Source: Bostrychus sinensis (lineage: Eukaryota; Chordata; Actinopteri; Gobiiformes; Eleotridae). Taken from it: a stretch of 64,000 nt of DNA. Position numbers and translations under genes: made by a program. Position 1 is the stretch's first letter. Every line of letters begins with the position of its first letter. Shown here in pieces: positions 11,701-21,850 of this stretch. Location of the stretch: contig CM036241.1 in NCBI GenBank assembly GCA_020698575.1, positions 33,415,416 through 33,479,415 on the forward strand. Reading direction: 5' to 3'. The notes under the pieces were generated by a model. That model was not told the DNA's origin. It searched no databases and saw only the letters and a list, made by a program, of their open reading frames with translations.

Positions 11701-12037
11701 AGTGGCGAACCAACCGGACATTGTGGTGATGGACAAACAGCAGAGGAAAGCCGTTGTGGTTGACATCGCAATACCAAGCGATTGTAACATCAGGAAAAAG
11801 GAACACGAGAAACTGGAGAAGTACCAAGGCCTCAAAGAAGAACTTGAGAAGGCCTGGAAAGTGAAGGCAACAGTGGTGCCCGTGGTCATCGGAGCACTCG
11901 GGGCAGTAACCCCCAAACTGGAAGAGTGGCTACAGCAGATCCCAGGAAAAACATCAGACATCTCAGTCCAGAAGAGCGCAGTCCTAGGAACAGCAAAGAT
12001 ACTGCGCAGAACCCTCAAGCTCCCAGGCCTCTGGTAG
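8780..12037 (+). CDS. RLE-type LINE polyprotein, Dong/R4 (Rex6-like) clade
   Basis: This single ORF of 1085 codons from the first ATG would make the protein that copies the element by target-primed reverse transcription. Residues 50-110 look like an SANT/Myb-type helix-turn-helix (RRKWTRCENKALLECYY). The RT core spans about 390-690: YRPITCLPTTWK (~443), IDYKKAYD with D513, GIYQGDALSPLLF and YMDD (612-615). A Cys-His knuckle follows (C895-x2-C898-x8-H907-x4-C912). A restriction-like endonuclease comes next, with PDIVV (D980) and VVVDIAIP (D995), then a KKEHEKLEKY helix. There is no AP endonuclease. The order RT, zinc knuckle, RLE is the R2/R4-type layout; the absence of N-terminal zinc fingers and the overall text favour Dong/R4, known in fish as Rex6. 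No stop or frameshift interrupts it, so it may be recent or still active. The frame is open to about 8762; the 8780 ATG is chosen as the first of three ATGs. Confidence 0.92.
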   Translation: MMMRDNELRDIPAQTSPGQTRSASGVGEPEQPDEKWATGTRRKWTRCENKALLECYYSSNPSQRGYMKRMWEIWQLRNPQSTLTAKQLVAQCSNIHKRHLLSQLEIDEIQHICYGKGEPGRKVRGELTPTPHPEFGYEAPISTIELSEAATDLRDKIMAKMKTRHPRHQLHRLSEVPSESLLEDVNAALGTLPTMTITETNELIYTSAAVILEELGYQPKSNHKAPYPPWKRRLEAKIKATRREVSQLSELQKGAMKQQAPKRYSKMSIPEALETAKQRLQALATRLKRYTREIEARRINRLFSTQPAKVYSQWQGNNNRADPPRLETEQYWKGIWEKEASHNNSAQWLEDLRADHSNLPEQEPVTITVADIQQRVSGMKNWTAPGPDMIHTYWLKKLTSLHERLAAQMNQLLKDGTHPEWLTEGRTILIQKDPLKGTAPSNYRPITCLPTTWKLMSGIIAAKISGHMDQYMSTAQKGIGKNTRGAKHQLLVDRTVAQDCKARHTNLCTAWIDYKKAYDSMPHTWIMECLEIYNINRTLRAFIANSMRQWKTTLEANCKPIAQVSIKCGIYQGDALSPLLFCIGLNPLSQIITKTGYGYRLRNGATISHLLYMDDIKLYAKSERDIDSLIHTTRIYSNDIGMSFGLEKCGRMVTKRGKVVHTVGVPLPDGRIADIEDSYKYLGIQQANGNLDQATRKAATAKYLQRVRQVLRSQLNGKNKVRAINSYALPVIRYPAGIISWPKEEIQTTDVKTRKLLTMHGGFHPKSSTLRLYTKRKEGGRGLVSVRTTVQDETSKILEYIRKMASTDEVLSECLRQWKTEDEVLEEPSWEEKPLHGMYHRQITEVADIEKSYQWLERAGLKDSTEALIMAAQEQALSTRAIEAKIYHTRQDPRCRLCKEAPETIQHITAGCKMLAGKAYMERHNQVAGIVYRNICAEYSLEVPRSRWETPPKVIENDRAKILWDFQIQTDKMVVANQPDIVVMDKQQRKAVVVDIAIPSDCNIRKKEHEKLEKYQGLKEELEKAWKVKATVVPVVIGALGAVTPKLEEWLQQIPGKTSDISVQKSAVLGTAKILRRTLKLPGLW

Positions 12038-12094
12038 AGGACCCGAGCTTGGATGGATGAAACCGCCCGCGGAGGGCGAGAGGACAATTTTTTT

Positions 12095-12126
<32 letters not shown>
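12038..12126 (+). mobile_element. LINE 3' UTR and AT-microsatellite target
   Basis: After the stop there are only about 50 bp (GAAACCGCCCGCGGAGGGCG and GAGAGGACAATT), then a T run and an (AT)n tract at about 12101-12126. A very short 3' UTR joined to a simple repeat fits Dong/R4-type elements that insert at AT/TAA microsatellites; the exact insertion edge is inferred. Confidence 0.6.
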
Positions 12127-12835
12127 CATGAACTGCTATACACTGAAATAATAAGGGAAACAAACAGTATTACACAGTCTGGAGACCTAGAGGTTATTTC
12201 GTGGTCTCCAGAGCCCTCTTGTGGCTAAACAACGTAACAGCAATGCCTTTAGTTAACACGTGGCAGAGCGAACGTGATGAGGGTCTGGTGTCAAATTACA
12301 AGCAGGGCACAATTAGCACGGTATGAAACTCAAAAGGCAGTGCTACATACAAAGATAAAATTGCACACATATAAAGGTTAACGTAACGGAAAACAATGCA
12401 CGCCGTTGAAGCCTATAAGAGTACTGCAAATTCTAAATGCACTCAAATAAATATACCAATCGTACAGAACAGAGACATATCTCAGTAATAGTTGATGGCT
12501 TATCTATCTGAAGTTACAGGTCTACACAAATATATTCATTTACTTTTGGTCACATACGCACACGGCTGGCAGCCATTACTTTTAAGCTTTTTGTCAAAAT
12601 AGCCTTAATATTATTTAAGCAATTAAACTGAGTTCTGTTAATTTTAACAGTCATTTATTCTTAAAAGTGAGTGAGATCGGGAAAGGCACGGGGTCCGTGT
12701 ACCTGCTGGCCTTTTCACGTTTCCCAATAAGAAAACAAAAAACGGAAACGAGCCCTTATCCAATTACTATTTTATATTAGGCTACTATATACATCAAAAC
12801 TCAAAAAACAAAAAATTAAAACCCTGAATGCTGTA
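12127..12835. other. No gene seen
   Basis: Non-coding sequence. GGAGACC near 12181 and GGTCTCC near 12203 can pair locally. Nothing else recognisable. Confidence 0.5.
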
Positions 12836-13480
12836 TTGTTCATTTTTTCTGATTTGTTTGACCTCAAAGTGTGCCTTGCTCACTGTCTGGACCCAGGCAG
12901 CATAGCTTTGTGCGCAGCTGTTTCAGGGCAGTGCTCGGGCGGTGTGCTCCTGTCACAGCTGCAGACAGGTGAGGGCCGGGGCGTGTGCCTCAGTGATCTG
13001 CTCCACTGCTACTGTCCTGTCTGCCTTTTAGACTGAGAAGCATTTAGCCAGTTGCACACTTTGCTCCTTCAAACCTTTCACATGGGCTCGTTTTGGATTT
13101 GTTCTTATAAGCGAGTAGTGGCCACGCAATTGTTGCGCGGTGCGCCACAGCCCACAGATCTCTGCACAGTGCGCCAGTGTTACCTCGGCATCCGCGAAGG
13201 CTGCGCGTAAGAAAAATCATCTTTCGTTTGCATTAAACCTGCTGTGCGTCCTGGCGCTCACCGCTTTTAAGGGCAGTGCTCCCATCACAGCTGCAGACAG
13301 GTGAGGGGCGGGGCTCCTGTCACAGCTGCGGACAGGTGAGGGGCGCGCTCTGCTCCACTGACTACTGTCCTGTCTACTCTCAGACGGGACATGCTATTGC
13401 TATAGCAACTTGCCCGCTTTTCACACAGTATCCTTTCATGTGGGCCAGTTTTTGTACCTGTTTTTGAGTATGACCCTAGT
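12836..13480. repeat. Diverged tandem duplication with CAGCTGCAGACAGGTGAGG motif
   Basis: The block around 12915-13110 (GGGCAGTGCTC, TGTCACAGCTGCAGACAGGT, CTACTGTCCTGTCT, CATGGGCTCGTTTT) returns diverged at about 13272-13460 (same order, CATGTGGGCCAGTTTT). In the second copy the CACAGCTGC(A/G)GACAGGTGAG core is itself doubled. The small ORFs across it show no domain. Confidence 0.6.
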
Positions 13481-14290
13481 GCAACGTGATCTCTGTCTCC
13501 AACAAGCCACCGTCCCCATACATTTCTATTGCTGATGTGACATATGAGGCGTGCCATTTAGGATTCAAATGAGAGACGCAAAAAGTGAAAAATGCGTTGA
13601 GATGGCAGCAAAATGGCACTAAATCTGGCGTGCTATTTACATGCACTGTTGTGCTTTTACGTTGTGCTAAAAAGCAAAGGGAAAACAAAGATGTAAACTG
13701 TATACTGTAAACTGTTACATACTCCTGTATGTCAGCCTCGCCCTGAAAGAGCGGACGATCCGGCCCATCGTCTTTTGAGACGAAGCCGGAGAACATTAAA
13801 ATGCTTCAATAGCTCAGCAACAACACGGCTTTAAATTACAATATTTATAACTAATGAAGAGAACGCATCTGAAAGTGTATAATAAAATATAATTTATTTT
13901 TGTAAACCTTTTGGAGTTGCAATTACAACGTCCCCAACAGTTGGGGGTGCTGAAGTCAAATTTAGGGGTGCTGCAGCCCCCCCAGCAACCCCCCTTCCCG
14001 CGTCCATGCAAAGAAAAGACTTTCCGACAGCAGAGGAGAAACTGCAGTTGGATGGGGACACACTGTAAAGTTTTTGTTAAGAGAAATCGACCACCTCTTG
14101 TGACCCTTCAAAATAAAACTTCATCCTTTTCCATCAGCTGAAACAACTTTATTGTGGTAGAGCCTGAAAGTAAAGGCATTAGCACTGCACGAAGAACTGA
14201 CAGGAGCTGATAGTACAGACTGTGAAAGTCTTGGACTGTCATGAAAAGTTTTGATGTAGACACAATTGTTAGTAAGTTATTGTAAAATTG
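13481..14290. other. Non-coding; possible element end near 13925-14000
   Basis: Contains CAACAGTTGGGGGTGCTG and GGGGTGCTGCAGCCCCCCC, a C/G-rich motif of the sort seen at fish DNA-element ends, but no matching partner was found. No gene. Confidence 0.4.
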
Positions 14291-14299
14291 TTAAAGCAA

Positions 14300-15286
14300 A
14301 AATATCGAACACATTGAAACCCGGTTCTACCTGAGAACCATTTTTAATTTTTCCAATCCATCGAAATTGTTTGCCTCCAGCCTTAACGATCCCTCTTATC
14401 GATGCGGCTTTGGGCAGCTGTGTTTGTGTGAGCAGGTTTTGCTCCGAGACCCGCCCCGCTCCCGAGCAGCGTTTCTAACGTTTTTACTTTAACTTCGCTG
14501 CAAAAGTCGTCTTCGATGAGCAGCCTACAAAGCGCGGCGCTCATCGTGCAGTGCATGTCGTTCTCCTCTCTCTAATTAATGACACAGCAGCGCGGAGGTG
14601 GAGACGAGCGGAGCCTGGCGCGCTTACGTCCCATAGCGTGGACACACCAGAGTGAAGCCAGAGACGCTGAGGTAGGAGCTAAATGTCCGCGTACTGTGAC
14701 AGCAGGAGCTCATTCCCCTGCATAAGAAATACAGTATGGAAGGGAGAGAGCGATAGAAAAAGAGAAATCTCCATAGAAAACGCTGAATCCTGTCTCACCT
14801 GTCTGACTCTCACCTGTCTGACTCTCACCTGTCTGACCCTCATCTGTCTGACTCTCACCTGTCTGACACTGATGTGGCCCCTCCCTGCGTTGCACTGTCA
14901 CAGTAACACAGGCTACTGTTTAGTTTAATAAGTTTATGAACGTTTTTTTCAGACAGACAGGTCTGGGGCTGCTGCTCCTAAATTAATATTAAAGCCACAA
15001 TCCTGTTTATTTAAAAAGCATACATTTCCAGTAATTTAACAGCTGTACATTCAATACATGTTACTTCTGTTTAGTGAGCCCAGTTTAAAATAGGCTCATA
15101 TACATAAAAATGAAAATAAGCTTCTATTTCTGCTTCATAATAAACTGTATGGCCACAGATCTAGTTCATTTTTATTCACAGATATATCAGGAATCGATAA
15201 GACAATCGATAAAGAATCAGATTGATAAGCAGAATCGACACTGGCATCAACATTGATAAAATCTTATCAATTCCCATCCCTATTAA
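14300..15286. mobile_element. Non-autonomous hAT-like element remnant with ATCGATAA motifs
   Basis: The right edge ends TTATCAATTCCCATCCCTA, a terminus typical of fish elements starting TAGGGATGGGAATTGATAA (family knowledge). Internal GATAAG/ATCGATAA motifs cluster at 15190-15265, and CTTATCGATGCGGC occurs near 14396. The interior has a CpG-rich segment (14440-14650) and a 15-bp minisatellite. No transposase is encoded. The left end is not resolved. Confidence 0.5.
14795..14869 (+). repeat. 15-bp minisatellite, five copies
   Basis: TCACCTGTCTGACTC repeats five times with single changes (ACCCT in unit 3, TCATC in unit 4, ACACT at the end). Because 15 is a multiple of three it stays open as a repetitive peptide on both strands; that is not evidence of a gene. 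Confidence 0.95.
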
Positions 15287-15324
15287 CAACAACATGCTTC
15301 AAGACACAGACTACATGCATTGTT

Positions 15325-15420
15325 CAGTCCCTCCAGGATTTTGCGATGTTGCAATCACAACTATTAATGCAAAATCAAGCAATTGTTTTACTCACTCTAT
15401 AGTCAGCTAAAACACTTTAA
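15325..15420 (+). mobile_element. hAT-like terminus remnant (CAGTCCCTCC family, second copy)
   Basis: CAGTCCCTCCAGGATTTTGC marks the same terminus as at 6091. It is followed by ATGCAAAATCAAGCAATTG-type sequence and decays by about 15420. Confidence 0.5.
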
Positions 15421-15459
15421 AATGCACCCGGATACAGCACATGTTGTCTGTTATATTGA

Positions 15460-15709
15460 TTTTTTTCCCCTGGGGGAGGACCCCCAGACCCCCCTGTAAA
15501 TTTGTTACATACTTAACCTCTGTGAATCACAACTTGCTCTTCTGTGAGCTGCACACATCAGGGCTCATCTCCTAACTTCCTCAAACCATCCAAATAACTG
15601 GCTTCAGAACAGAACAGAAGATAATAATAATAATCTGCCATGTGCCACCACAGTAAAATGACAGGACCCGGCTGGCCCCCCCAGTAAAAAATTCCTGGCT
15701 ACACCCCTG
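15460..15709 (-). mobile_element. hAT-like element end abutting the macrosatellite
   Basis: It ends CCTGGCTACACCCCTG at 15709; on the other strand it begins CAGGGGTGTAGCCAGG, a hAT-like terminus. The interior has C-rich CCCCCAGACCCCCC and GGCTGGCCCCCCC motifs common in this fish group. The next eight bases, GTCAGGAA (15710-15717), are native unit sequence and would be one target duplication. The other end and second GTCAGGAA were not found. Confidence 0.6.
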
Positions 15710-15988
15710 GTCAGGAATAATGTGAAGGAGCTATTGTTTTATTTGAAAATTCATAGCTTATTCACAGTATTTTTATTTTTTACTTTAAAGAATTAAAAGC
15801 AAACTCCAGATCTGTGCTGTGTTATTGTGATAGCTCCTGGCTTGTGTACATACTTCCAGGTTTGTGTGAGACTGTGATAGAGCGTCGCCAAGGAGAGGAA
15901 TTAGGAAAGGGGAGCGTATCATTCAAACTCAACACTTTTTTTAGACACATCACTTTTACAGTCACAAAATCAGGTAGTGCAGCTTTAA
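15710..15988. mobile_element. TTAA MITE, right part only (unit 1)
   Basis: The right 279 bp of the MITE that is complete at 19878-20397, ending TCAGGTAGTGCAGCTTTAA. The left part is replaced by the hAT terminus that ends at 15709. Confidence 0.85.
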
Positions 15989-17440
15989 GTTTCCCCCTAA
16001 ACAAGGAAACAGACAGGATGACCCCTCAGCCCTTTGCTTTTTGACCTCACCATCGAGCCAATAACCCAAGATTAGACAGAACTAACAAATATGTATCTGG
16101 CATTTTGGTTAATGAGAGAGCACGAAATTTCCCTCTACACAGACGATGTGTTGATTTTCTTGTCCAAACCACAAACCTCTATCCTGAGTCTAATACACCA
16201 TTTCTTTATTTAGTAACTTCTCTGGCTATAGAATACATTTTTCTAAATGTGAAGTCATGCTACTCGGGTCTTTGGTGTCAATCCCAGAACTGTCTGTGCC
16301 TTTCCCTTTTTGCTGGTCACCTTCTGGATTTGTTTATTTGGGTGTATTTATAATCCCCTCTTTTGAATTGCTGTATAAGGCCAATTACCCCCCTCTCCTG
16401 GATGCCATAAGAGCAGATTTGGAACGCTGGGTTCCCTAGCCCCTGTCGTGGCTGGGTAGGGTTGCCCTTGTTAAGATGTGTATTTTACCCAGGCTGCTCT
16501 ACCCTATGCACATGATATCACTTTTGTTGACAAATAAGGTTATTAGGATGATTGGTTTTAATGACAAGGGCTTTAAACTATGGTTCAACAAAGGGATTAC
16601 AAAGCTAGGAGACTTATTTGAAAATCTGTCACAGAAAACAGGCACAGCAGCAATTTGGTCTGCAGAGGGCAGATTTTTGCAAATTAGACACTTCATTACC
16701 AAAGATACCTCTCTAATGAATAATGAGTATTGGGTATTTCTATTGAGTCTCAGGTTTAGCTACATGTATGGGACAAGGCGGCCAAGAGCTCAGTTTGTAA
16801 CAGAACCAAATCAGTTCAGTTCAGGATTTTACAGTGGACACAGAAAACACCTGTCCTTAAAAATAAGATGGATCCTAAGGCATCCCCATTCTGTTGTAAA
16901 TGTAACACTGAAGTTGGTGATTACTTTGATTGTATGTGGTCATGTACGGAGATACATAACTATTGGTCAGGTGTGGTCAAAAATGTATAAGTTATTTTTA
17001 CCACTACCATGCAGCTGAATCCAAAATATTTCCTCTTGGGCCTCCCAGATGCCTGTATTAAGCACAAGTGACTTTTTAACCTGTTAACCTTTACTGCTAG
17101 GAAGAATATTTTATGTTTTTGGATTAAGGCCTCTACTCTCACTAAGAAGTCATGGCATAATTTGATTCTGGAGTGTATTTCTAGTGAATATATCACGTGT
17201 ATGCTTAACGCCTCAACAGACACTTTGTGCTCAATCTGGGACCCTTGTTTAAAGTATATTGGCCCTGCATTGGCCTCTCGTGTACTTCGAGGTTTTCCTC
17301 ATTGCTGACTGGATGTTTATGACTTACATCTGGATGCTTTGTTTTGTTTGCTTTTTGTATTTTCCTCATTATGTTCTGTCTAAGCTACTGTGTGTTAATA
17401 CTAATATTACAGGATTTTATGGGATTTTCAACTTTATTAA
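15989..17440 (+). pseudogene. L1/Tx1-type LINE reverse-transcriptase remnant, unit 1
   Basis: The 3' half of a non-LTR polyprotein, broken by stops and frameshifts. In shifting frames one reads a degraded RQGDPLSP block (GAAACAGACAGGATGACCCC), YTDDVLIFLSKP (the catalytic F/YxDD box), FCWSPSGFVYLGVF, WLGRVALVKMCILPRLLYPM and a C-terminal Cys/His region (CCKCNTEVGDYFDCMWSC). This order is that of fish L1/Tx1 elements. A 180-codon ORF at 16476-17018 is only a fortuitously open frame across it, not a gene. Confidence 0.85.
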
Positions 17441-17499
17441 AAATTGTGGATCAGTGATAAAAAATACTGACTTGAAAATAATAAGGACCATTATTTAGG

Positions 17500-19689
17500 T
17501 CATTGTTTATTACACAGTAAAATCTTGTCAGGGGACAGGCTTATTTTGGTGAAATCTAGAGCCAGAAATCACAAATTAAATAAATATACAATTGAAGTCA
17601 ATTTTATAGTTTATTTTGTTGAATCAGTTTATTATTGTAACCCCACAACAACAATAAAAAAATAAATAAAAATTGTTAGATTAAGGAGATGTTACAGCTG
17701 CAGAACATGTATTGTCCCATTTCTGAAGAATTAGTTGTATGTCTAAACTTTTATAAACTATTTTTATATTCAAAGTCATGTGTACAAAGTGCGTGTGAAA
17801 ATCAAAACTAGAAATCTAGAAAAGAGATGTGACAATTACACAAACCTGTTACACATAAATGAAGATGATTCATGCACTTTTGTCTGTCTCACAGTCATTC
17901 TCATGAGGACGTCCTTAGATGCACTGAACAATTAACTTTGTTCTAATGTACGTATTTTACACAACATTTCAACTTTATCTAGTGGACCAACTGTACACTG
18001 AGAGAAGACGACCTCTATATCTCTACTGTCAGGGTGGTTCAGTTATGAGACGGATTTGGTGGTGGACCTAAGCACAAAGATCACAGCCTCTGTTCTTCCC
18101 AGGTAGACTGGAAGTGTAGATGTTAAATATTATAGACTTTATACTATTATTCTGTTGTGTACTGGGGATGTGGTGTCAAGGCTAGTAACAGGCTGGAAGG
18201 AAGGCAAGGTGTAGTTGGACTGGAAAAGAACAGTCGAGAGACAGAGAAGGTGAATAGGAAGGCCACTGATGAAGTTACTTTTATTAGACCATTTTATTTA
18301 TTTTCTTCATAGTCGACAGCATCTGGATACAGAGCTGTTCAACAAACTATTGCTTTGGCTGTTCCCTTCAAGGGTCACCACAATGAATCATCCACTGACT
18401 TGCATATTTAGCCTGGCAATTGTTAATTTGTGAGTCCAAAACTGTGGTAGTTGCCAGTTATTTAGAACATTTTTGCTGTGATAAATGGAAGGAGGAGAAA
18501 AGATAAAAAGAAAAAATTTAAAATGATATGGTGTAGCAAAAACCCCTAGTCTAATTTGCATACTGTCATCTGTGCCACTTCCTCATGTTTTGTGTCACAC
18601 CTTAGACTGACCACGCTATGAAATATTTTGTTTGATGATCATCTATAGACATGTGGTTAAAGGTAATTAAGGGACCTGTTGCAATATATGTGATGTTTAT
18701 TCATCTACTGCAGCTGATAGACAGGTTGTCCCAGCCGCATTGAAAAGATTGATCAAATGCAGAGAGCACCTTTCCCTACGAGAACAATAAAATATAGCTT
18801 AACCTTACTGACACAATGTTTCCATTTATCTGGGCATGGGACCGGCACAAAGATGACCTTGTGGTTAGAGTTTTGATTCTGAAGTAGAGCCCAGTGGTAG
18901 TGACCGTTGCCAGTGTGTTATGCTGTAATCAAACAAAGCAGGACGAAATCATAATCAGGGGTGAGAACCAAATGGGCATAAATGGAGTTTTGGGCATAAT
19001 TGAGATATATGACCTCCTGCCACAATCACAGTAACATGCAAAATTATTTTATAGTTACTGACCAAACTTTAAACAGCTATCTCTAAATGGAGGAGTAAGT
19101 CAGGGCCAAAAGGGTAGTGTATCAAATTGTAGCCATTTTCCCCTCTTGTAATTGTAGTGGAATGTCTCAATTAAAGGTAATTGCTCAGATTACAATGAAA
19201 CTGTGAAAACCCACAGTCTTAAAAGCTGATCAACTTCCTCATATTTGGTGTAGCACCCACAGGAATAATTATGGCACAGGTTCACAATCATCATTGTTTG
19301 CAGAAAAATCACCGGATCAGTTATCATCTCATTAAACTGAGTCAACTCTTCTAACACTAACATTTATCCCTAAAATAAAAAGTTGGTTGCAACAAAAAAA
19401 AAAAAAATTATACAAAACCTATACAACTTAAAACAACTTATTTAATCTGTCAACTCTGTCAGACCAAAAATCTGATGGAGTTGACGACTGACGGAGTTGA
19501 AATAAAAAGGTATTTTGTTCAAAGAACACAATTATTTTAGGAGACTGAAATTAACTAAATATTCTAAAGTATTTTCTCAGAAATTGTCTGACTGAGTTGA
19601 CAATCTTGGGTGTGACATATGAAATATTAACAATAATGTCAAGGTTCATCACTGTGATAATATGAGCCTAACTACTAACCTACTACTTA
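17500..19689. other. Non-coding tail of the macrosatellite unit (representative copy)
   Basis: About 2.2 kb between the L1 3' end and the next L1 start, repeated in each full unit. No ORF over about 60 codons. It contains CCCCACAACAACAATAAAAA (17641), possibly the L1 tail. It also has a cluster of GAGTTGAC/GTCAACTC motifs with an imperfect hairpin at 19450-19484. Its origin is not recognised; it may be host DNA captured when the array formed. Confidence 0.6.
19450..19484. other. Hairpin with GAGTTGA motifs in each unit tail
   Basis: TCAACTCTGTCAGA pairs with TCTGATGGAGTTGA across CCAAAAA (12 of 14 positions). Further GAGTTGA or TCAACTC copies lie at about 19340, 19494 and 19578. Present in the other units that retain this part (for example near 23858 and 28266). 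Confidence 0.6.
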
Positions 19690-21850
19690 ATGTTAGTCAG
19701 TTACTTGGCGGCTCTAAAGACTGCCATGGTGATTTCTCTTGATGCTGAAAAAGCGTTTGACCCAGTGGTCATATTTATTTTTTGTATTGGAAATATTTGG
19801 GCTGGGCAGCACTTTTGTTATATGGATTAAAATTCTCTATAATCTGCATCAGTTATTACCAAGGGCTGCAAATGTATTTAAAGCTGCACTACCTGAATTC
19901 TTTTTTGTTGTATTTTGGCAAAGATAATTATTTAGTTATTAGTACAGCATAAGAGAAGTCATCTGAGAAAAAATGAGACTTTGAGGTCACCTGTGGGCTG
20001 TGTTATAAGGGTTTTTGTTTTAGAGCGAGGGAAGGAACAGTTTAACCAATCACACGCTTTCATAGGACAGGAGCACTCTGATTGGTCAATACATCCTTTA
20101 TCTATCCAGAACTAGAATCTGTCAGGAATAATGTGAAGGAGCTATTGTTTTATTTGAAAATTCATAGCCTATTCACAGTATTTTTATTGTTTATTTTAAA
20201 GAATTAAAAGCAAACTCCAGATCTGTGCTGTGTTATTGTGATAGCTCCTGGCTTGTGTACATACTTCCAGGTTTGTGTGAGACTGATAGAGCGTCGCCTA
20301 GGAGAGGAATTAGGAAAGGGGAGCGTATCATTCAAACTCAACACTTTTTTTAGACACATCACTTTTACAGTCACAAAATCAGGTAGTGCAGCTTTAAGTT
20401 TCCCCCTAAACAAGGAAACAGACAGGATGACCCCTCAGCCCTTTGCTTTTTGACTTCACCATCGAGCCAATAACCCAAGATTAGACAGAACTAACAAATA
20501 TGTATCTGGCATTTTGGTTAATGAGAGAGCACGAAATTTCCCTCTACACAGACGATGTGTTGATTTTCTTGTCCAAACCACAAACCTCTATCCTGAGTCT
20601 AATACACCATTTCTTTATTTAGTAACTTCTCTGGCTATAGAATACATTTTTCTAAATGTGAAGTCATGCTACTCGGGTCTTTGGTGTCAATCCCAGAACT
20701 GTCTGTGCCTTTCCCTTTTTGCTGGTCACCTTCTGGATTTGTTTATTTGGGTGTATTTATAATCCCCTCTTTTGAATTGCTGTATAAGGCCAATTACCCC
20801 CCTCTCCTGGATGCCATAAGAGCAGATTTGGAACGCTGGGTTCCCTAGCCCCTGTCGTGGCTGGGTAGGGTTGCCCTTGTTAAGATGTGTATTTTACCCA
20901 GGCTGCTCTACCCTATGCACATGATATCACTTTTGTTGACAAATAAGGTTATTAGGATGATTGGTTTTAATGACAAGGGCTTTAAACTATGGTTCAACAA
21001 AGGGATTACAAAGCTAGGAGACTTATTTGAAAATCTGTCACAGAAAACAGGCACAGCAGCAAATTGGTCTGCAGAGGGCAGATTTTTGCAAATTAGACAC
21101 TTCATTACCAAAGATACCTCTCTAATGAATAATGAGTATTGGGTATTTCTATTGAGTCTCAGGTTTAGCTACATGTATGGGACAAGGCGGCCAAGAGCTC
21201 AGTTTGTAACAGAACCAAATCAGTTCAGTTCAGGATTTTACAGTGGACACAGAAAACACCTGTCCTTAAAAATAAGATGGATCCTAAGGCATCCCCATTC
21301 TGTTGTAAATGTAACACTGAAGTTGGTGATTACTTTGATTGTATGTGGTCATGTACGGAGATACATAACTATTGGTCAGGTGTGGTCAAAAATGTATAAG
21401 TTATTTTTACCACTACCATGCAGCTGAATCCAAAATATTTCCTCTTGGGCCTCCCAGATGCCAGTATTAAGCACAAGTGACTTTTTAACCTGTTAACCTT
21501 TACTGCTAGGAAGAATATTTTATGTTTTTGGATTAAGGCCTCTACTCTCACTAAGAAGTCATGGCATAATTTGATTCTGGAGTGTATTTCTAGTGACTAT
21601 ATCACGTGTATGCTTAACGCCTCAATAGACACTTTGTGCTCAATCTGGGACCCTTATTTAAAGTATATTGGCCCTGCATTGGCCTCTTGTGTACTTCGAG
21701 GTTTTCCTCATCGCTGACTGGATGTTTATGACTTATATCTGGATGCTTTGTTTTGTTTGCTTTTTGTATTTTCCTCATTATGTTCTGTCTAAGCTACTGT
21801 GTGTTAATACTAATATTACAGGATTTTATGGGATTTTCAACTTTATTAAA
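19690..21850 (+). pseudogene. L1-type RT remnant split by a MITE, unit 1/2
   Basis: It starts with the RT palm motif ISLDAEKAFD (19731-19760), continues to IKILYNLHQLLPRAANV, and is then interrupted by the TTAA MITE at 19878-20397. After the MITE the RQGDPLSP, YTDD and C-terminal regions follow as in unit 1, with frameshifts. Splitting of one RT domain by the MITE shows that the MITE inserted into the LINE before the array amplified. Confidence 0.85.
19878..20397. mobile_element. TTAA-flanked MITE in unit 2 L1 (~520 bp)
   Basis: Starts TTAAAGCTGCACTACCTGA and ends with its reverse complement TCAGGTAGTGCAGCTTTAA, a perfect 19-bp inverted repeat that includes TTAA at each edge. TTAA targets are the hallmark of piggyBac-like elements, so a piggyBac-type non-autonomous element is inferred. 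It encodes nothing recognisable. It separates two halves of one RT domain. Confidence 0.85.

Larger units (their letters stand above)
15710..20120 (+). repeat. Macrosatellite unit 1
   Basis: Full-length, but its MITE lacks the left half because the array starts inside it. Diagnostic variants: GAGACTGTGATAG near 15868, GCAATTTGG near 16650 and GAGGACGTCC near 17904. Confidence 0.9.

Noticed and set aside
11548..12129. 193-codon minus-strand ORF
   Set aside because: Antisense to the LINE endonuclease region and running into the AT microsatellite; low complexity and no motif.
14683..14928. Small ORF with a repeated Leu-Thr-Cys-Leu pattern
   Set aside because: Produced by the 15-bp minisatellite at 14795-14869; both strands are open for the same reason.
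16476..17018. A conserved 180-codon ORF present in five units, tempting as a novel gene family
   Set aside because: It starts inside the L1 motif CILPRLLYPM and drifts through other frames of the same LINE remnant. Its conservation reflects recent amplification, not selection on that frame.
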